Source of the DNA: Ferrithrix thermotolerans DSM 19514
Lineage (GTDB): Bacteria; Actinomycetota; Acidimicrobiia; Acidimicrobiales; Ilumatobacteraceae
Direction of reading: 5' to 3'
Length of the DNA stretch: 6,793 nt
NCBI GenBank assembly: GCA_945878705.1
Contig: CAMCUE010000062.1
Location: 1 to 6,793 of the forward strand
The position numbers were made by a program, and so were the translations under genes. The first letter of the stretch is position 1. The number at the start of each line of letters is the position of its first letter. The notes below the pieces were generated by a model, which was given only the letters and a program-made list of their open reading frames with translations, did no database searches and was not told the DNA's origin. Positions 1 through 6,231 of the stretch are shown here, one piece after another.

Positions 1-723
1 TATTTTCAGGCCAATGTCGATGGAACTTTCAATGTTTTAGAGGCTGCAAAAAATGCGGGAGTCAAGCGATTTGTCTATGCTGCTTCCTCGTCGTGTTACG
101 GAATACCAGATAAGTATCCGACCTCAGAAGCCGCCGAGATTTCGCCGCAGTATCCGTATGCGTTAACAAAACGCCTAGGCGAAGAATTAGTAATGCACTG
201 GGCGCAGTTATATAACTTGCCAGCAATTGCATTGCGATTGTTTAACGTCTACGGTCCAAGGTCACGAACCTCTGGCACATATGGCGCCGTTTTGGGTGTG
301 TTCCTCGCACAAAAATTAGCGAACAAACCATTTACAGTTGTTGGCGACGGCACGCAAACTCGAGATTTCACATATGTAACTGACGTTGCTAACGCATTTT
401 TGACGGCAGCACAAAGTTCAGTTTGCGAAGAAATCTTTAATGTCGGTAGCGGTGAAACAGTTTCTGTGAATCGCCTAGTTGAACTTCTCGGCGGAGAAGT
501 CACGTATATCCCCAAGCGTCCTGGTGAGCCTGACTGCACATACGCCGATATCACAAAAATTCGCCGTGAACTGAAATGGCAGCCAAAAGTTGATATCAAA
601 CAAGGCGTTGATAATGTTCTAGCGAATATTGATTATTGGAAATCGGCACCAGTTTGGACGCCCGCAACGATTGCCACGGCGACACAAGACTGGTTCAAGT
701 ATCTTGGTAGCAATGACAAATAA
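1..723 (+). CDS. NDP-sugar epimerase/dehydratase, extended SDR family (5' partial)
   Basis: The frame is open from the first base, so the gene begins before the window and its N-terminal glycine-rich NAD-binding motif is missing. The visible 240 residues are the rest of an extended short-chain dehydrogenase/reductase acting on a nucleotide sugar. Visible residues 5-13 (NVDGTFNVL) and the ASSSCYG strand at 28-34 are typical. The catalytic YxxxK is Y53-A-L-T-K57, and the LRLFNVYGPR segment that follows is the usual sugar-nucleotide-pocket element of GalE/RmlB-like proteins. The GDGTQTRDFTYVTDV block and the IFNVGSGE block are also intact. The family reaction is C4 epimerisation, 4,6-dehydration or decarboxylation of an NDP-sugar in the cytoplasm; which one cannot be told here. 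The C-terminal tail (PVWTPATI...DWFKYL) extends beyond the core fold. The stop overlaps the next gene by 11 bases. Family assignment is secure; substrate is not. Confidence 0.93.
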   Translation, partial: YFQANVDGTFNVLEAAKNAGVKRFVYAASSSCYGIPDKYPTSEAAEISPQYPYALTKRLGEELVMHWAQLYNLPAIALRLFNVYGPRSRTSGTYGAVLGVFLAQKLANKPFTVVGDGTQTRDFTYVTDVANAFLTAAQSSVCEEIFNVGSGETVSVNRLVELLGGEVTYIPKRPGEPDCTYADITKIRRELKWQPKVDIKQGVDNVLANIDYWKSAPVWTPATIATATQDWFKYLGSNDK

Positions 724-1696
724 AATATTTATCACTGGCGGCGCCGGTTACGTGGGCTCAATGTTGGTGCCGCGACTTCTAAAAGACGGTCACTCGGTCA
801 CGGTAATTGACTTGATGTGGTTTGGCGATGATGTAATTGACGCTCACCCAAACCTAAAAATGGTTAAGGGCGATATTCGTGATCAGAAATTATTGAAAGC
901 CGAAATCCCTGGTCATGATGTCGTAATTCACCTGGCATGCATTTCAAACGACCCAAGTGTTGACTTAGACCCAGAACTTGGTCGCTCGATAAACCTTGAT
1001 GCGTTTAGGCCTTTGGTTGAGATCAGCAAAGCAAGTGGTGTCAGTCGTTTTATTTACGCTTCATCATCGTCTGTTTATGGCGTTAAAAGCGAGCCGAACG
1101 TTTCAGAAGATATGTCGCTTGAGCCTTTAACTGATTATTCAAAGTTCAAGGCCGACTGCGAAAAAATTATTGCAGAATATCAGTCAGATGATTTCACGAC
1201 TGTGACAATTCGTCCAGCAACAGTCTGTGGCTATTCACGTCGACAGCGACTTGATGTTGTTGTGAATATTCTTTCAAACTTGGCTTTTCACAAGCGAAAA
1301 ATTACAGTATTTGGTGGTCAACAACTTCGCCCGAATATTCACATCGCCGACATGGTCGAAGCATATGTCGTGCTATTGAACGCACCGAAAGAATTGATCG
1401 CTGGCGAGATTTTCAATGCGGGTTATGAAAATCAAAGCGTTGAAGAACTCGCAATTTCGGTGCGCGATGTAATGGGCGATGATGTTGAACTTGTTACTTC
1501 ACCATCAGACGACAATCGTTCGTACCATATTTCATCTCAAAAGATTTCTAAAACTCTTGGCTTCATTCCACAGCACACAATAAGAGATGCAATTGTTGAC
1601 ATGAAGAACGCGCTTGAAGGTGGATTATTGCCGGATTCTCTGACCGACGACAAATACTTCAATATCAAGCGAATCCAATCTGAAAAGTTGGCGTGA
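713..1696 (+). CDS. NAD(P)-dependent epimerase/dehydratase, extended SDR family (second)
   Basis: A complete extended SDR protein of 327 residues. The start at ATG 713 places the cofactor motif TGGAGYVG (G9, G12, G15) directly at the N-terminus, as normal for the family. The open frame runs back to an ATG at 629, but that extension lies inside the upstream gene and has no SDR character. An acidic residue follows beta-2 (VIDL), which suggests NAD rather than NADP. KGDIRD, the YASSSSVYG strand and the catalytic Y142-S-K-F-K146 follow. RPATVCGYSRRQRLD and the GGQQLRPNIHIADM block match WcaG/RfbB-like NDP-sugar epimerases and reductases. It differs clearly in sequence from the upstream SDR, so the two probably catalyse successive steps rather than being a recent duplication. 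It overlaps the previous gene by 11 bases and the next by 4 (GTGA). The exact reaction is unknown. Confidence 0.93.
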   Translation: MTNKIFITGGAGYVGSMLVPRLLKDGHSVTVIDLMWFGDDVIDAHPNLKMVKGDIRDQKLLKAEIPGHDVVIHLACISNDPSVDLDPELGRSINLDAFRPLVEISKASGVSRFIYASSSSVYGVKSEPNVSEDMSLEPLTDYSKFKADCEKIIAEYQSDDFTTVTIRPATVCGYSRRQRLDVVVNILSNLAFHKRKITVFGGQQLRPNIHIADMVEAYVVLLNAPKELIAGEIFNAGYENQSVEELAISVRDVMGDDVELVTSPSDDNRSYHISSQKISKTLGFIPQHTIRDAIVDMKNALEGGLLPDSLTDDKYFNIKRIQSEKLA

Positions 1697-3300
1697 TATT
1701 GAGGATCGGCCTCGATTTTGATAACACGATTGCAAATTACGACCAAGCGTTTCCAGAAGTTGCACGAATTCTTGGTTACAAAACTCAAACTCTAAACAAG
1801 CGTGACTTAAAACGCGAACTACTTGCACAGCCTGACGGTGATACGGCTTGGCAAAAAGTTCAAGGACTGATTTATGGCAAACACATTGACCTCGCCACTT
1901 TATATCCAGGCGTTTATGAGTTCGTGTTGCGCGCGCTCTCAGGCAATCATCAAGTTTTCATAGTTAGTCATAAAACCAAATTAGGTCATTTTGATGAATC
2001 AAAAACCCCATTACGAACCGCAGCAACCAACTGGTTGGTCAACCGAAAACTTGTCGGTGATGAAAATTCTCAAATTTCGCTGCAAAATGTTTTTTATGCC
2101 GAAACTCGATTTGAAAAAATACAAAAAATTACAGAACTACAACTTGACGTATTTATTGATGACCTTGACGAAGTGTTAGGTGATGAATCGTTTCCGGTTG
2201 TAACCCGCAAAATTTTATTCGGGGTATCACCAGTACCGAATTCGAACATCACGACAATGCAGTCTTGGCGCGAAGTTGGCAATAATTTATTCGGTGATCT
2301 TGAGGCAGACTTTGCGCTTTATGGCGCTCAGCAAATTTGTCCAGAGTTGAACTGTTCGTCAGCAAAGCGCATTGAAGGTCGGGGCAACAGCAAGATTTTC
2401 AGAATTGAAACTAATGTCGGAGCCCTGGCGCTGAAAGTTTATCCAGACTTGGCAGTAGACAATCGACCACGTCGAAAGACCGAGTGGTTAGCGTTATCGT
2501 TTCTAGATCAAAACAAATTGCCTGTGCCAGCGCCAGTAAATACAAATCAAGATTTGAACTGGTCTCTAATTAAGTGGGTCGATGGTTCGCCCGCTGACCA
2601 ACTAAACGAAGCGCACCTGTCCAATGCTGCAGAGTTCATTCGCAGTTTGACTCAAGCAAGTCGTGCTCTGTCGGCTGGCAGTCTGTTCGATTTTGCAACT
2701 GAAGCTTGTTTGACTCCATCGTTGGTTGAATCACAAATTAAGTCGCGACTTGAAGCACTAAAAACAATCGAAGATTCTGATTTGCGCAACTTTGTTGACA
2801 ACTCGTTGTCGGCAACTTTGAGTCGCACGATTGACAGGGCTCATCAATCACTCGGAGATAGTTACAACACGACTCTTGACTCAAGGTTTTGGACTCTCAG
2901 CCCATCGGATTTTGGTCTACACAATGCGATCGCTACACCGGAGAACGATCTCGTGTTTTTTGACTTTGAGTATTTTGGCTGGGATGATCCAGTAAAACTC
3001 ACGGCGGATTTTTGTTTGCACCCTGGGATGTCTCTGGATGAGAACGCACAACAACAATGGATCAGTGAAGCGAAAAAAGTTTTCGCCGATGACCCTAATT
3101 TTGGTGTGCGGCTCAATGCGCTTTATCCGCTGTACGCAATTAGATGGGCGCTGATTATCTTGAATGAATATCGGGCCGACAAGATAAAGAACCGTTTGAA
3201 CGCGCAGAGTAGAATGCAATCTGATATTCGAGGCGCACAGTTGAGGCAAATGGAGAAAGCTAAATTGATGTTAATGAATGCAGATCGGATAATTTTGTGA
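1693..3300 (+). CDS. Bifunctional HAD-like phosphatase / APH-type phosphotransferase fusion
   Basis: A 535-residue two-domain protein. Residues 1 to about 195 look like a HAD-superfamily hydrolase: motif I is DFDNT (D8 nucleophile, D10 acid/base), motif II is probably S92 in VFIVSHK, a basic residue near K142 could be motif III, and motif IV is the D156-D157 pair. Residues from about 205 to the end resemble aminoglycoside/choline-type small-molecule kinases. They show a glycine-containing loop (EGRGNSK), the ATP-anchoring K248 in LALKVY, a helix-C-like E264, a catalytic SDFGLHN (D406, N411) in place of the usual HGDxxxxN, and a metal-binding DFE (D424-E426). The likely role is phosphorylation and dephosphorylation of a sugar intermediate in the cytoplasm; this is inferred, and the substrate is unknown. 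GTG 1693 is chosen because it gives a GTGA overlap with the upstream stop; TTG 1699 is a weaker alternative. Drug resistance is unlikely in this setting. Confidence 0.87.
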   Translation: MILRIGLDFDNTIANYDQAFPEVARILGYKTQTLNKRDLKRELLAQPDGDTAWQKVQGLIYGKHIDLATLYPGVYEFVLRALSGNHQVFIVSHKTKLGHFDESKTPLRTAATNWLVNRKLVGDENSQISLQNVFYAETRFEKIQKITELQLDVFIDDLDEVLGDESFPVVTRKILFGVSPVPNSNITTMQSWREVGNNLFGDLEADFALYGAQQICPELNCSSAKRIEGRGNSKIFRIETNVGALALKVYPDLAVDNRPRRKTEWLALSFLDQNKLPVPAPVNTNQDLNWSLIKWVDGSPADQLNEAHLSNAAEFIRSLTQASRALSAGSLFDFATEACLTPSLVESQIKSRLEALKTIEDSDLRNFVDNSLSATLSRTIDRAHQSLGDSYNTTLDSRFWTLSPSDFGLHNAIATPENDLVFFDFEYFGWDDPVKLTADFCLHPGMSLDENAQQQWISEAKKVFADDPNFGVRLNALYPLYAIRWALIILNEYRADKIKNRLNAQSRMQSDIRGAQLRQMEKAKLMLMNADRIIL

Positions 3301-4100
3301 TGCAGATGGATGATCGCTCAAAATTATTGCGGCGTTATGTGATTGACGCGATGCGCGGAGGTGGTAGAGGCCATCTAGGTTCGTCAATGTCAATGATTGA
3401 AATTTTGCGAGTGCTTTATGACTCGGTGCTTAAATTTGATCCTGCGAATCCTAAGTCGCTTGACCGCGATCGTTTTGTGTTAAGCAAAGGCCATGGATGT
3501 CTTGCTTTGTATGCAATTCTGGCGGATAAAGGATTTTTTCCGATTAGCGAACTAGAAAGTTTCTGTCGGCCGACATCTCGCCTGGGCGGTCACCCAGAGC
3601 GCGGCAAAGTTCCTGGCGTCGAGGCATCAACTGGTGCGCTTGGTCACGGGTTGCCAATTGCAGTTGGTTTGGCGCTCGCAATGCGGTTGCAAAAGCGCAA
3701 TAGCCGCGTTTTCGTTCTTACTGGCGACGGCGAAATTAATGAGGGCTCGAATTGGGAAGCTGGCATGGCAGCAGCAAAACACAAGTTGTCAAACTTGACC
3801 GTGATGATGGATTACAACAAGTTGCAGAGCTATGGCAAGACTTCTGAAGTTTTAGATCTCGAACCGTTAGTTGATAAATGGAAAAGTTTTGGTTTTGTAA
3901 CTCACGAAGTTGACGGGCATGATGTCGCAGCACTTGAAGCAATTTTCAAAAAATTACCTTTTTCGGATAGTGCACCTTCGGCAATAATCTGCCACACGAT
4001 TAAAGGTAAAGGGTTTCCGTTTGCAGAAGGAAACCCTGAGTGGCATCACAAATCAGGAATGACAGAAACTGATATTCAACAGATGTACGACTGCCTCTAA
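3300..4100 (+). CDS. Transketolase-like protein, N-terminal (pyrophosphate-binding) subunit
   Basis: A 266-residue protein equal to the N-terminal domain of transketolase, which binds the diphosphate of thiamine diphosphate. GHLGSSMS (H25) opens the domain, followed by LSKGHG, the GHPERGKVPGVEASTG block with GALGHGLPIAVGLALA, and the ThDP motif G142-D-G-E-x-N-E-G running to D171-Y-N173, with 28 residues between the GDG and the Asn as in the GDGx(~25-30)N signature. HTIKGKG and WHHKSG close it. The protein stops where the pyrimidine-binding domain would begin, and that domain is supplied by the next gene. Family members transfer a two-carbon ketol unit between sugar phosphates. Here the setting points to synthesis of a special sugar rather than central metabolism (inference). 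Three starts are possible: GTG 3297 (GTGA overlap), ATG 3300 (TGATG overlap, chosen) and ATG 3306. None has a clear Shine-Dalgarno, so coupling to the upstream gene is likely. Confidence 0.93.
   Translation: MQMDDRSKLLRRYVIDAMRGGGRGHLGSSMSMIEILRVLYDSVLKFDPANPKSLDRDRFVLSKGHGCLALYAILADKGFFPISELESFCRPTSRLGGHPERGKVPGVEASTGALGHGLPIAVGLALAMRLQKRNSRVFVLTGDGEINEGSNWEAGMAAAKHKLSNLTVMMDYNKLQSYGKTSEVLDLEPLVDKWKSFGFVTHEVDGHDVAALEAIFKKLPFSDSAPSAIICHTIKGKGFPFAEGNPEWHHKSGMTETDIQQMYDCL
4010..4037 (+). repeat. Perfect inverted repeat, 9-bp arms, inside the transketolase N-subunit gene
   Basis: AGGGTTTCC (4010-4018) and GGAAACCCT (4029-4037) are perfect reverse complements separated by 10 bases, so the mRNA could form a 9-bp hairpin. 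It lies 60-90 bases before the start of the C-subunit gene. No T-run follows, so it is not an intrinsic terminator. The same bases encode the conserved KGKGFPFAEGNP stretch, so the repeat may be chance. Confidence 0.4.
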
Positions 4101-5026
4101 TGCGTAAAACTGCACTTGATTGCGTCTACAAACTCGGCAAAATTGACGAGCGAGTTGTGTTCGTCGGGTCTGATCTCGGTCCGGGCGTGCTCGACAAAAT
4201 GAAAACTGAGTTTCCACAAAGGTTTTTTATGGAAGGTGTCAGCGAGCAATACATCGTAGGTATGGCAGCTGGTCTGGCGATGGAAGGTTTCATTCCATAT
4301 GTCAATACGATCGCCACTTTCCTAACTCGTCGTTGTTACGAACAGGTAGCAGTAGATCTTTGTATTCATGATTTACCAGTTCGCTTAATTGCCAACGGTG
4401 GCGGTGGAGTTTATGCACCACTTGGGCCAACGCACTTGGCGATTGAAGACATAGCAATTATGCGAGCGTTGCCGAATATGGCTGTAGTGGCACCATGTGA
4501 CGCCGATGAGATGAATCGTTTAATGATGTCAACTCTTGAGTGGCCACATCCGATTTATATTCGGTTGGGCAAAGGTGGTGACAAAATTGTGAGCGATGAA
4601 AAAAATGGTTTCGAACTTGGTAAAGCAATCATTATGCGAAGTGGCACCGATGGAATGTTCGTCACGACTGGTGTGATGACTCAACTTGCTTTAGAGACCG
4701 CAGACTTATTAAAAAAAGACGGAGTCAATGTCGGCATTGTTCACATGCATACGATTAAACCGTTTGACAGCAGTGGCGTAATTTCTGCAATTGAAAATGT
4801 TAAAGCAGTTGTCTCAGTCGAAGAACACATCGTTAACGGCGGGCTTGGCTCAGCGTTACTTGAAACATGCAGTGAACTTCGTCCAGATCTATTATCAAAA
4901 ATTGCGCGAGTAGGTATTCCTGACAAATTTGCAACAGAGTACGGAAGTCAAAACTCACTATTAAAACATTGGGGAATTACATCAGATACCTTGGTAGGTG
5001 CAATGATGAAAAAACTCGGAGGTTAG
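4100..5026 (+). CDS. Transketolase-like protein, C-terminal (pyrimidine-binding) subunit
   Basis: A 308-residue protein carrying the pyrimidine-binding and C-terminal domains of transketolase/DXS-type enzymes; it should form the active site together with the product of the preceding gene. The segment EGVSEQYIVGMAAGLA contains the glutamate (E49) that activates the ThDP aminopyrimidine. VNTIATFLTRRCYEQV and GPTHLAIED, with H112 in the position of the conserved active-site histidine, follow. PNMAVVAPCDADE and IYIRLGKGG match the substrate-side loops. The C-terminal transketolase domain is seen from about residue 185 (TTGVMTQLALE, HTIKPFD, VSVEEHIVNGGLGSAL). Translation starts at ATG 4100, whose A is the last base of the upstream TAA stop (TAATG). 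There is no Shine-Dalgarno, so the two subunits are probably made in balanced amounts by termination-reinitiation. The acceptor and donor sugars cannot be read from the sequence. Confidence 0.93.
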   Translation: MRKTALDCVYKLGKIDERVVFVGSDLGPGVLDKMKTEFPQRFFMEGVSEQYIVGMAAGLAMEGFIPYVNTIATFLTRRCYEQVAVDLCIHDLPVRLIANGGGGVYAPLGPTHLAIEDIAIMRALPNMAVVAPCDADEMNRLMMSTLEWPHPIYIRLGKGGDKIVSDEKNGFELGKAIIMRSGTDGMFVTTGVMTQLALETADLLKKDGVNVGIVHMHTIKPFDSSGVISAIENVKAVVSVEEHIVNGGLGSALLETCSELRPDLLSKIARVGIPDKFATEYGSQNSLLKHWGITSDTLVGAMMKKLGG

Positions 5027-5031
5027 TTGTG
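5018..5031 (+). promoter_or_regulatory. Strong ribosome binding site setting the oxygenase start
   Basis: GGAGG at 5018-5022 is the best Shine-Dalgarno in the window. It lies within the last codons of the transketolase C-subunit gene and is 6 bases before GTG 5029 (9 before GTG 5032). This position supports a GTG start near 5029 rather than the in-frame ATG at 4969, which would put 58 bases inside the upstream gene. Confidence 0.75.
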
Positions 5032-5826
5032 GTGTTTACATCAGATGAAGATCTCGCAATTGCAAATGAATATTCAGATCTTGGTTACATAATCAGAACA
5101 AATGCTGATAAAGATGCATATAAATGGATTCAGCAAAGCACGGCAAGTGTTGCCGCAAATGCTCTGAATATTGCCCAACCAAGTGACAACGAAAAATTCT
5201 TAAATGAAATTCACAACTTGGTTGAGCCATCAGCACTCAATGACTTTAGGTTAAAAGTTATTCAAGGATTAAACGCACTACCAGAGTTTCGTTTGATGTA
5301 TTTTCGTTTGGCGAAACCTTATTTAGAGGCAATTGTCGGCAACGAACTCGCAATGCAACAGCGCATCAACCTGAGTATTCAAATGCCAAATGACTCGAGT
5401 TCATTGTTGCCAGTGCACGCTGACACCTGGTCTGGTGACTCACCATTTGAAGTTGTGGTTTGGCTGCCGCTAGTTAATTGTTTTGGCACAAAGGCGATGT
5501 ATCTCTTGCCACCAACTGAGTCTGCAAAATTTTCAGATGATTTCAGCAAGCGGGGTGGCAGTAGTAGCGAATCAATTTTTGAATCAATCAAAAATGAAGT
5601 TAAGTGGCTCGAAGTAAAGAGCGGTCAAGTTCTTGTGTTCGATCAATCGCTCCCACATGGCAATCGTCTAAATGCCGAATCTGAAACTCGTTGGTCGATG
5701 AATTGCCGTTTCAAAGGAGTCTTTACTCCGTATGGTGATAAAAAACCAGGTGAATTCTTTGAACCGATTACATTGCGCCCTGCATCTAAGCGCGGCATGT
5801 CGTATACATTGCCAAAGATTTCGTGA
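5029..5826 (+). CDS. Phytanoyl-CoA dioxygenase-like Fe(II)/2-oxoglutarate oxygenase (sporadic carbohydrate cluster type)
   Basis: A 265-residue protein of the cupin-fold non-haem iron oxygenases. The metal triad is visible: H130-A-D132 in LLPVHADTWSGD, and H210 in SLPHGNR. R221 in ETRWSMNCRFKG is the likely 2-oxoglutarate anchor. Between them are the strands VVVWLPLVNC and AMYLLPP, and the segment VLVFDQSLPHG, usual for this fold. The N-terminal region (EYSDLGYII) resembles that of PhyH-like proteins. From memory, the overall pattern fits the family named 'sporadic carbohydrate cluster 2OG-Fe(II) oxygenase', which occurs next to LIC12192-type proteins as here. The expected chemistry is hydroxylation, or another oxidative change, of a sugar or sugar nucleotide; no substrate can be named. 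The start is placed at GTG 5029 because of the GGAGG six bases upstream; GTG 5032 is almost as good. The stop overlaps the next gene by 4 bases (GTGA). Confidence 0.87.
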   Translation: MVFTSDEDLAIANEYSDLGYIIRTNADKDAYKWIQQSTASVAANALNIAQPSDNEKFLNEIHNLVEPSALNDFRLKVIQGLNALPEFRLMYFRLAKPYLEAIVGNELAMQQRINLSIQMPNDSSSLLPVHADTWSGDSPFEVVVWLPLVNCFGTKAMYLLPPTESAKFSDDFSKRGGSSSESIFESIKNEVKWLEVKSGQVLVFDQSLPHGNRLNAESETRWSMNCRFKGVFTPYGDKKPGEFFEPITLRPASKRGMSYTLPKIS

Positions 5827-6224
5827 AGAAGTTACGGGGTTACATATTTGCTCGCCCTTTTATGGGTGAGCGAGCACCTCAGCATGTTCAGAATATTATT
5901 CTCAGAGATTATTGCAATAAAAAGAGTTTTGAGTTATTACTTGCAGCAACCGAATATGCGATGCCTGATTCGTCCATGATTTTAGAGTCGGTGTTAGACG
6001 ACTTGGATAGTGTTGACGGAATCGTGTTTTACAGTCTCTATCAATTACCAACCCAACCAGCACAAAGACAGTCGGTTTATTCGCGCGTGCTTGCGTCAGG
6101 AAAGTCGCTTCACTTCGCTGTCGAGGGCATGTCGATTACGAAACAAGGCGATGTTGATTCCGTAGAGCAATGTTTGTTAGTCAAGGCAACGCTTGATAGT
6201 TGCATCTCTAAAGTTGAGGTTTAA
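5823..6224 (+). CDS. Sporadic carbohydrate cluster protein, LIC12192-like family (unknown function)
   Basis: A 133-residue protein with no signal peptide, membrane segment or known catalytic motif. From memory it matches the LIC12192 family, defined by its patchy occurrence in carbohydrate clusters of unrelated bacteria. Features that look conserved are RGYIFARPFMGER (residues 5-17), PQHVQN...RDYC (19-31), ATEYAMP (42-48), DGIVFYSLYQLP (65-76) with a nearby R82, and LHFAVEG (96-102). It is probably a cytosolic alpha/beta protein. The order of strands and motifs loosely recalls a serine-recombinase N-terminal fold, but the catalytic serine motif is not evident. It starts at GTG 5823, overlapping the oxygenase stop by 4 bases, without a good Shine-Dalgarno. 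A GC-rich hairpin lies in its first codons. Its place between oxygenase and methyltransferase suggests a role in making or handling the same sugar (inference). Confidence 0.82.
   Translation: MKKLRGYIFARPFMGERAPQHVQNIILRDYCNKKSFELLLAATEYAMPDSSMILESVLDDLDSVDGIVFYSLYQLPTQPAQRQSVYSRVLASGKSLHFAVEGMSITKQGDVDSVEQCLLVKATLDSCISKVEV
5850..5871 (+). repeat. GC-rich hairpin in the first codons of the LIC12192-like gene
   Basis: GCTCGCCC (5850-5857) can pair with GGGTGAGC (5864-5871) through 8 base pairs, one of them G-U, around the loop TTTTAT. It begins 27 bases after the GTG start and covers codons 10-17. No T-run follows, so it is not a terminator. It could affect ribosome entry or mRNA decay, or simply reflect the conserved ARPFMGER codons. 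Confidence 0.35.
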
Positions 6225-6231
6225 ATAGATG
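6216..6231 (+). promoter_or_regulatory. Ribosome binding site of the methyltransferase gene
   Basis: GAGGT at 6216-6220, in the last codons of the LIC12192-like gene, lies 8 bases before ATG 6229. This junction has a 4-base gap instead of an overlap, and it carries its own Shine-Dalgarno. It supports the choice of ATG 6229. Confidence 0.65.

Noticed and set aside
249..599. Antisense open frame opposite the first SDR gene
   Set aside because: It lies wholly within a well-supported gene, has no recognisable motif, and its composition is what a mirrored coding frame gives.
629..712. Upstream extension of the second SDR gene to an ATG at 629
   Set aside because: The added residues lie inside the first SDR gene in another frame and have no family similarity; ATG 713 places the TGGAGYVG motif at the normal N-terminal position.
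1699..1701. TTG as the start of the HAD-kinase gene
   Set aside because: GTG 1693 gives the GTGA overlap also seen at another junction of this operon (5823), and only two residues differ; TTG cannot be fully excluded.
2112..2130. A-rich tract with two A-runs as a programmed frameshift site or sequencing error
   Set aside because: The frame continues intact from the HAD domain into the kinase domain across it, so no shift is needed to explain the protein.
2917..3249. Antisense open frames opposite the kinase domain
   Set aside because: The + strand reading carries the conserved SDFGLHN and DFE motifs; the reverse reading shows nothing recognisable.
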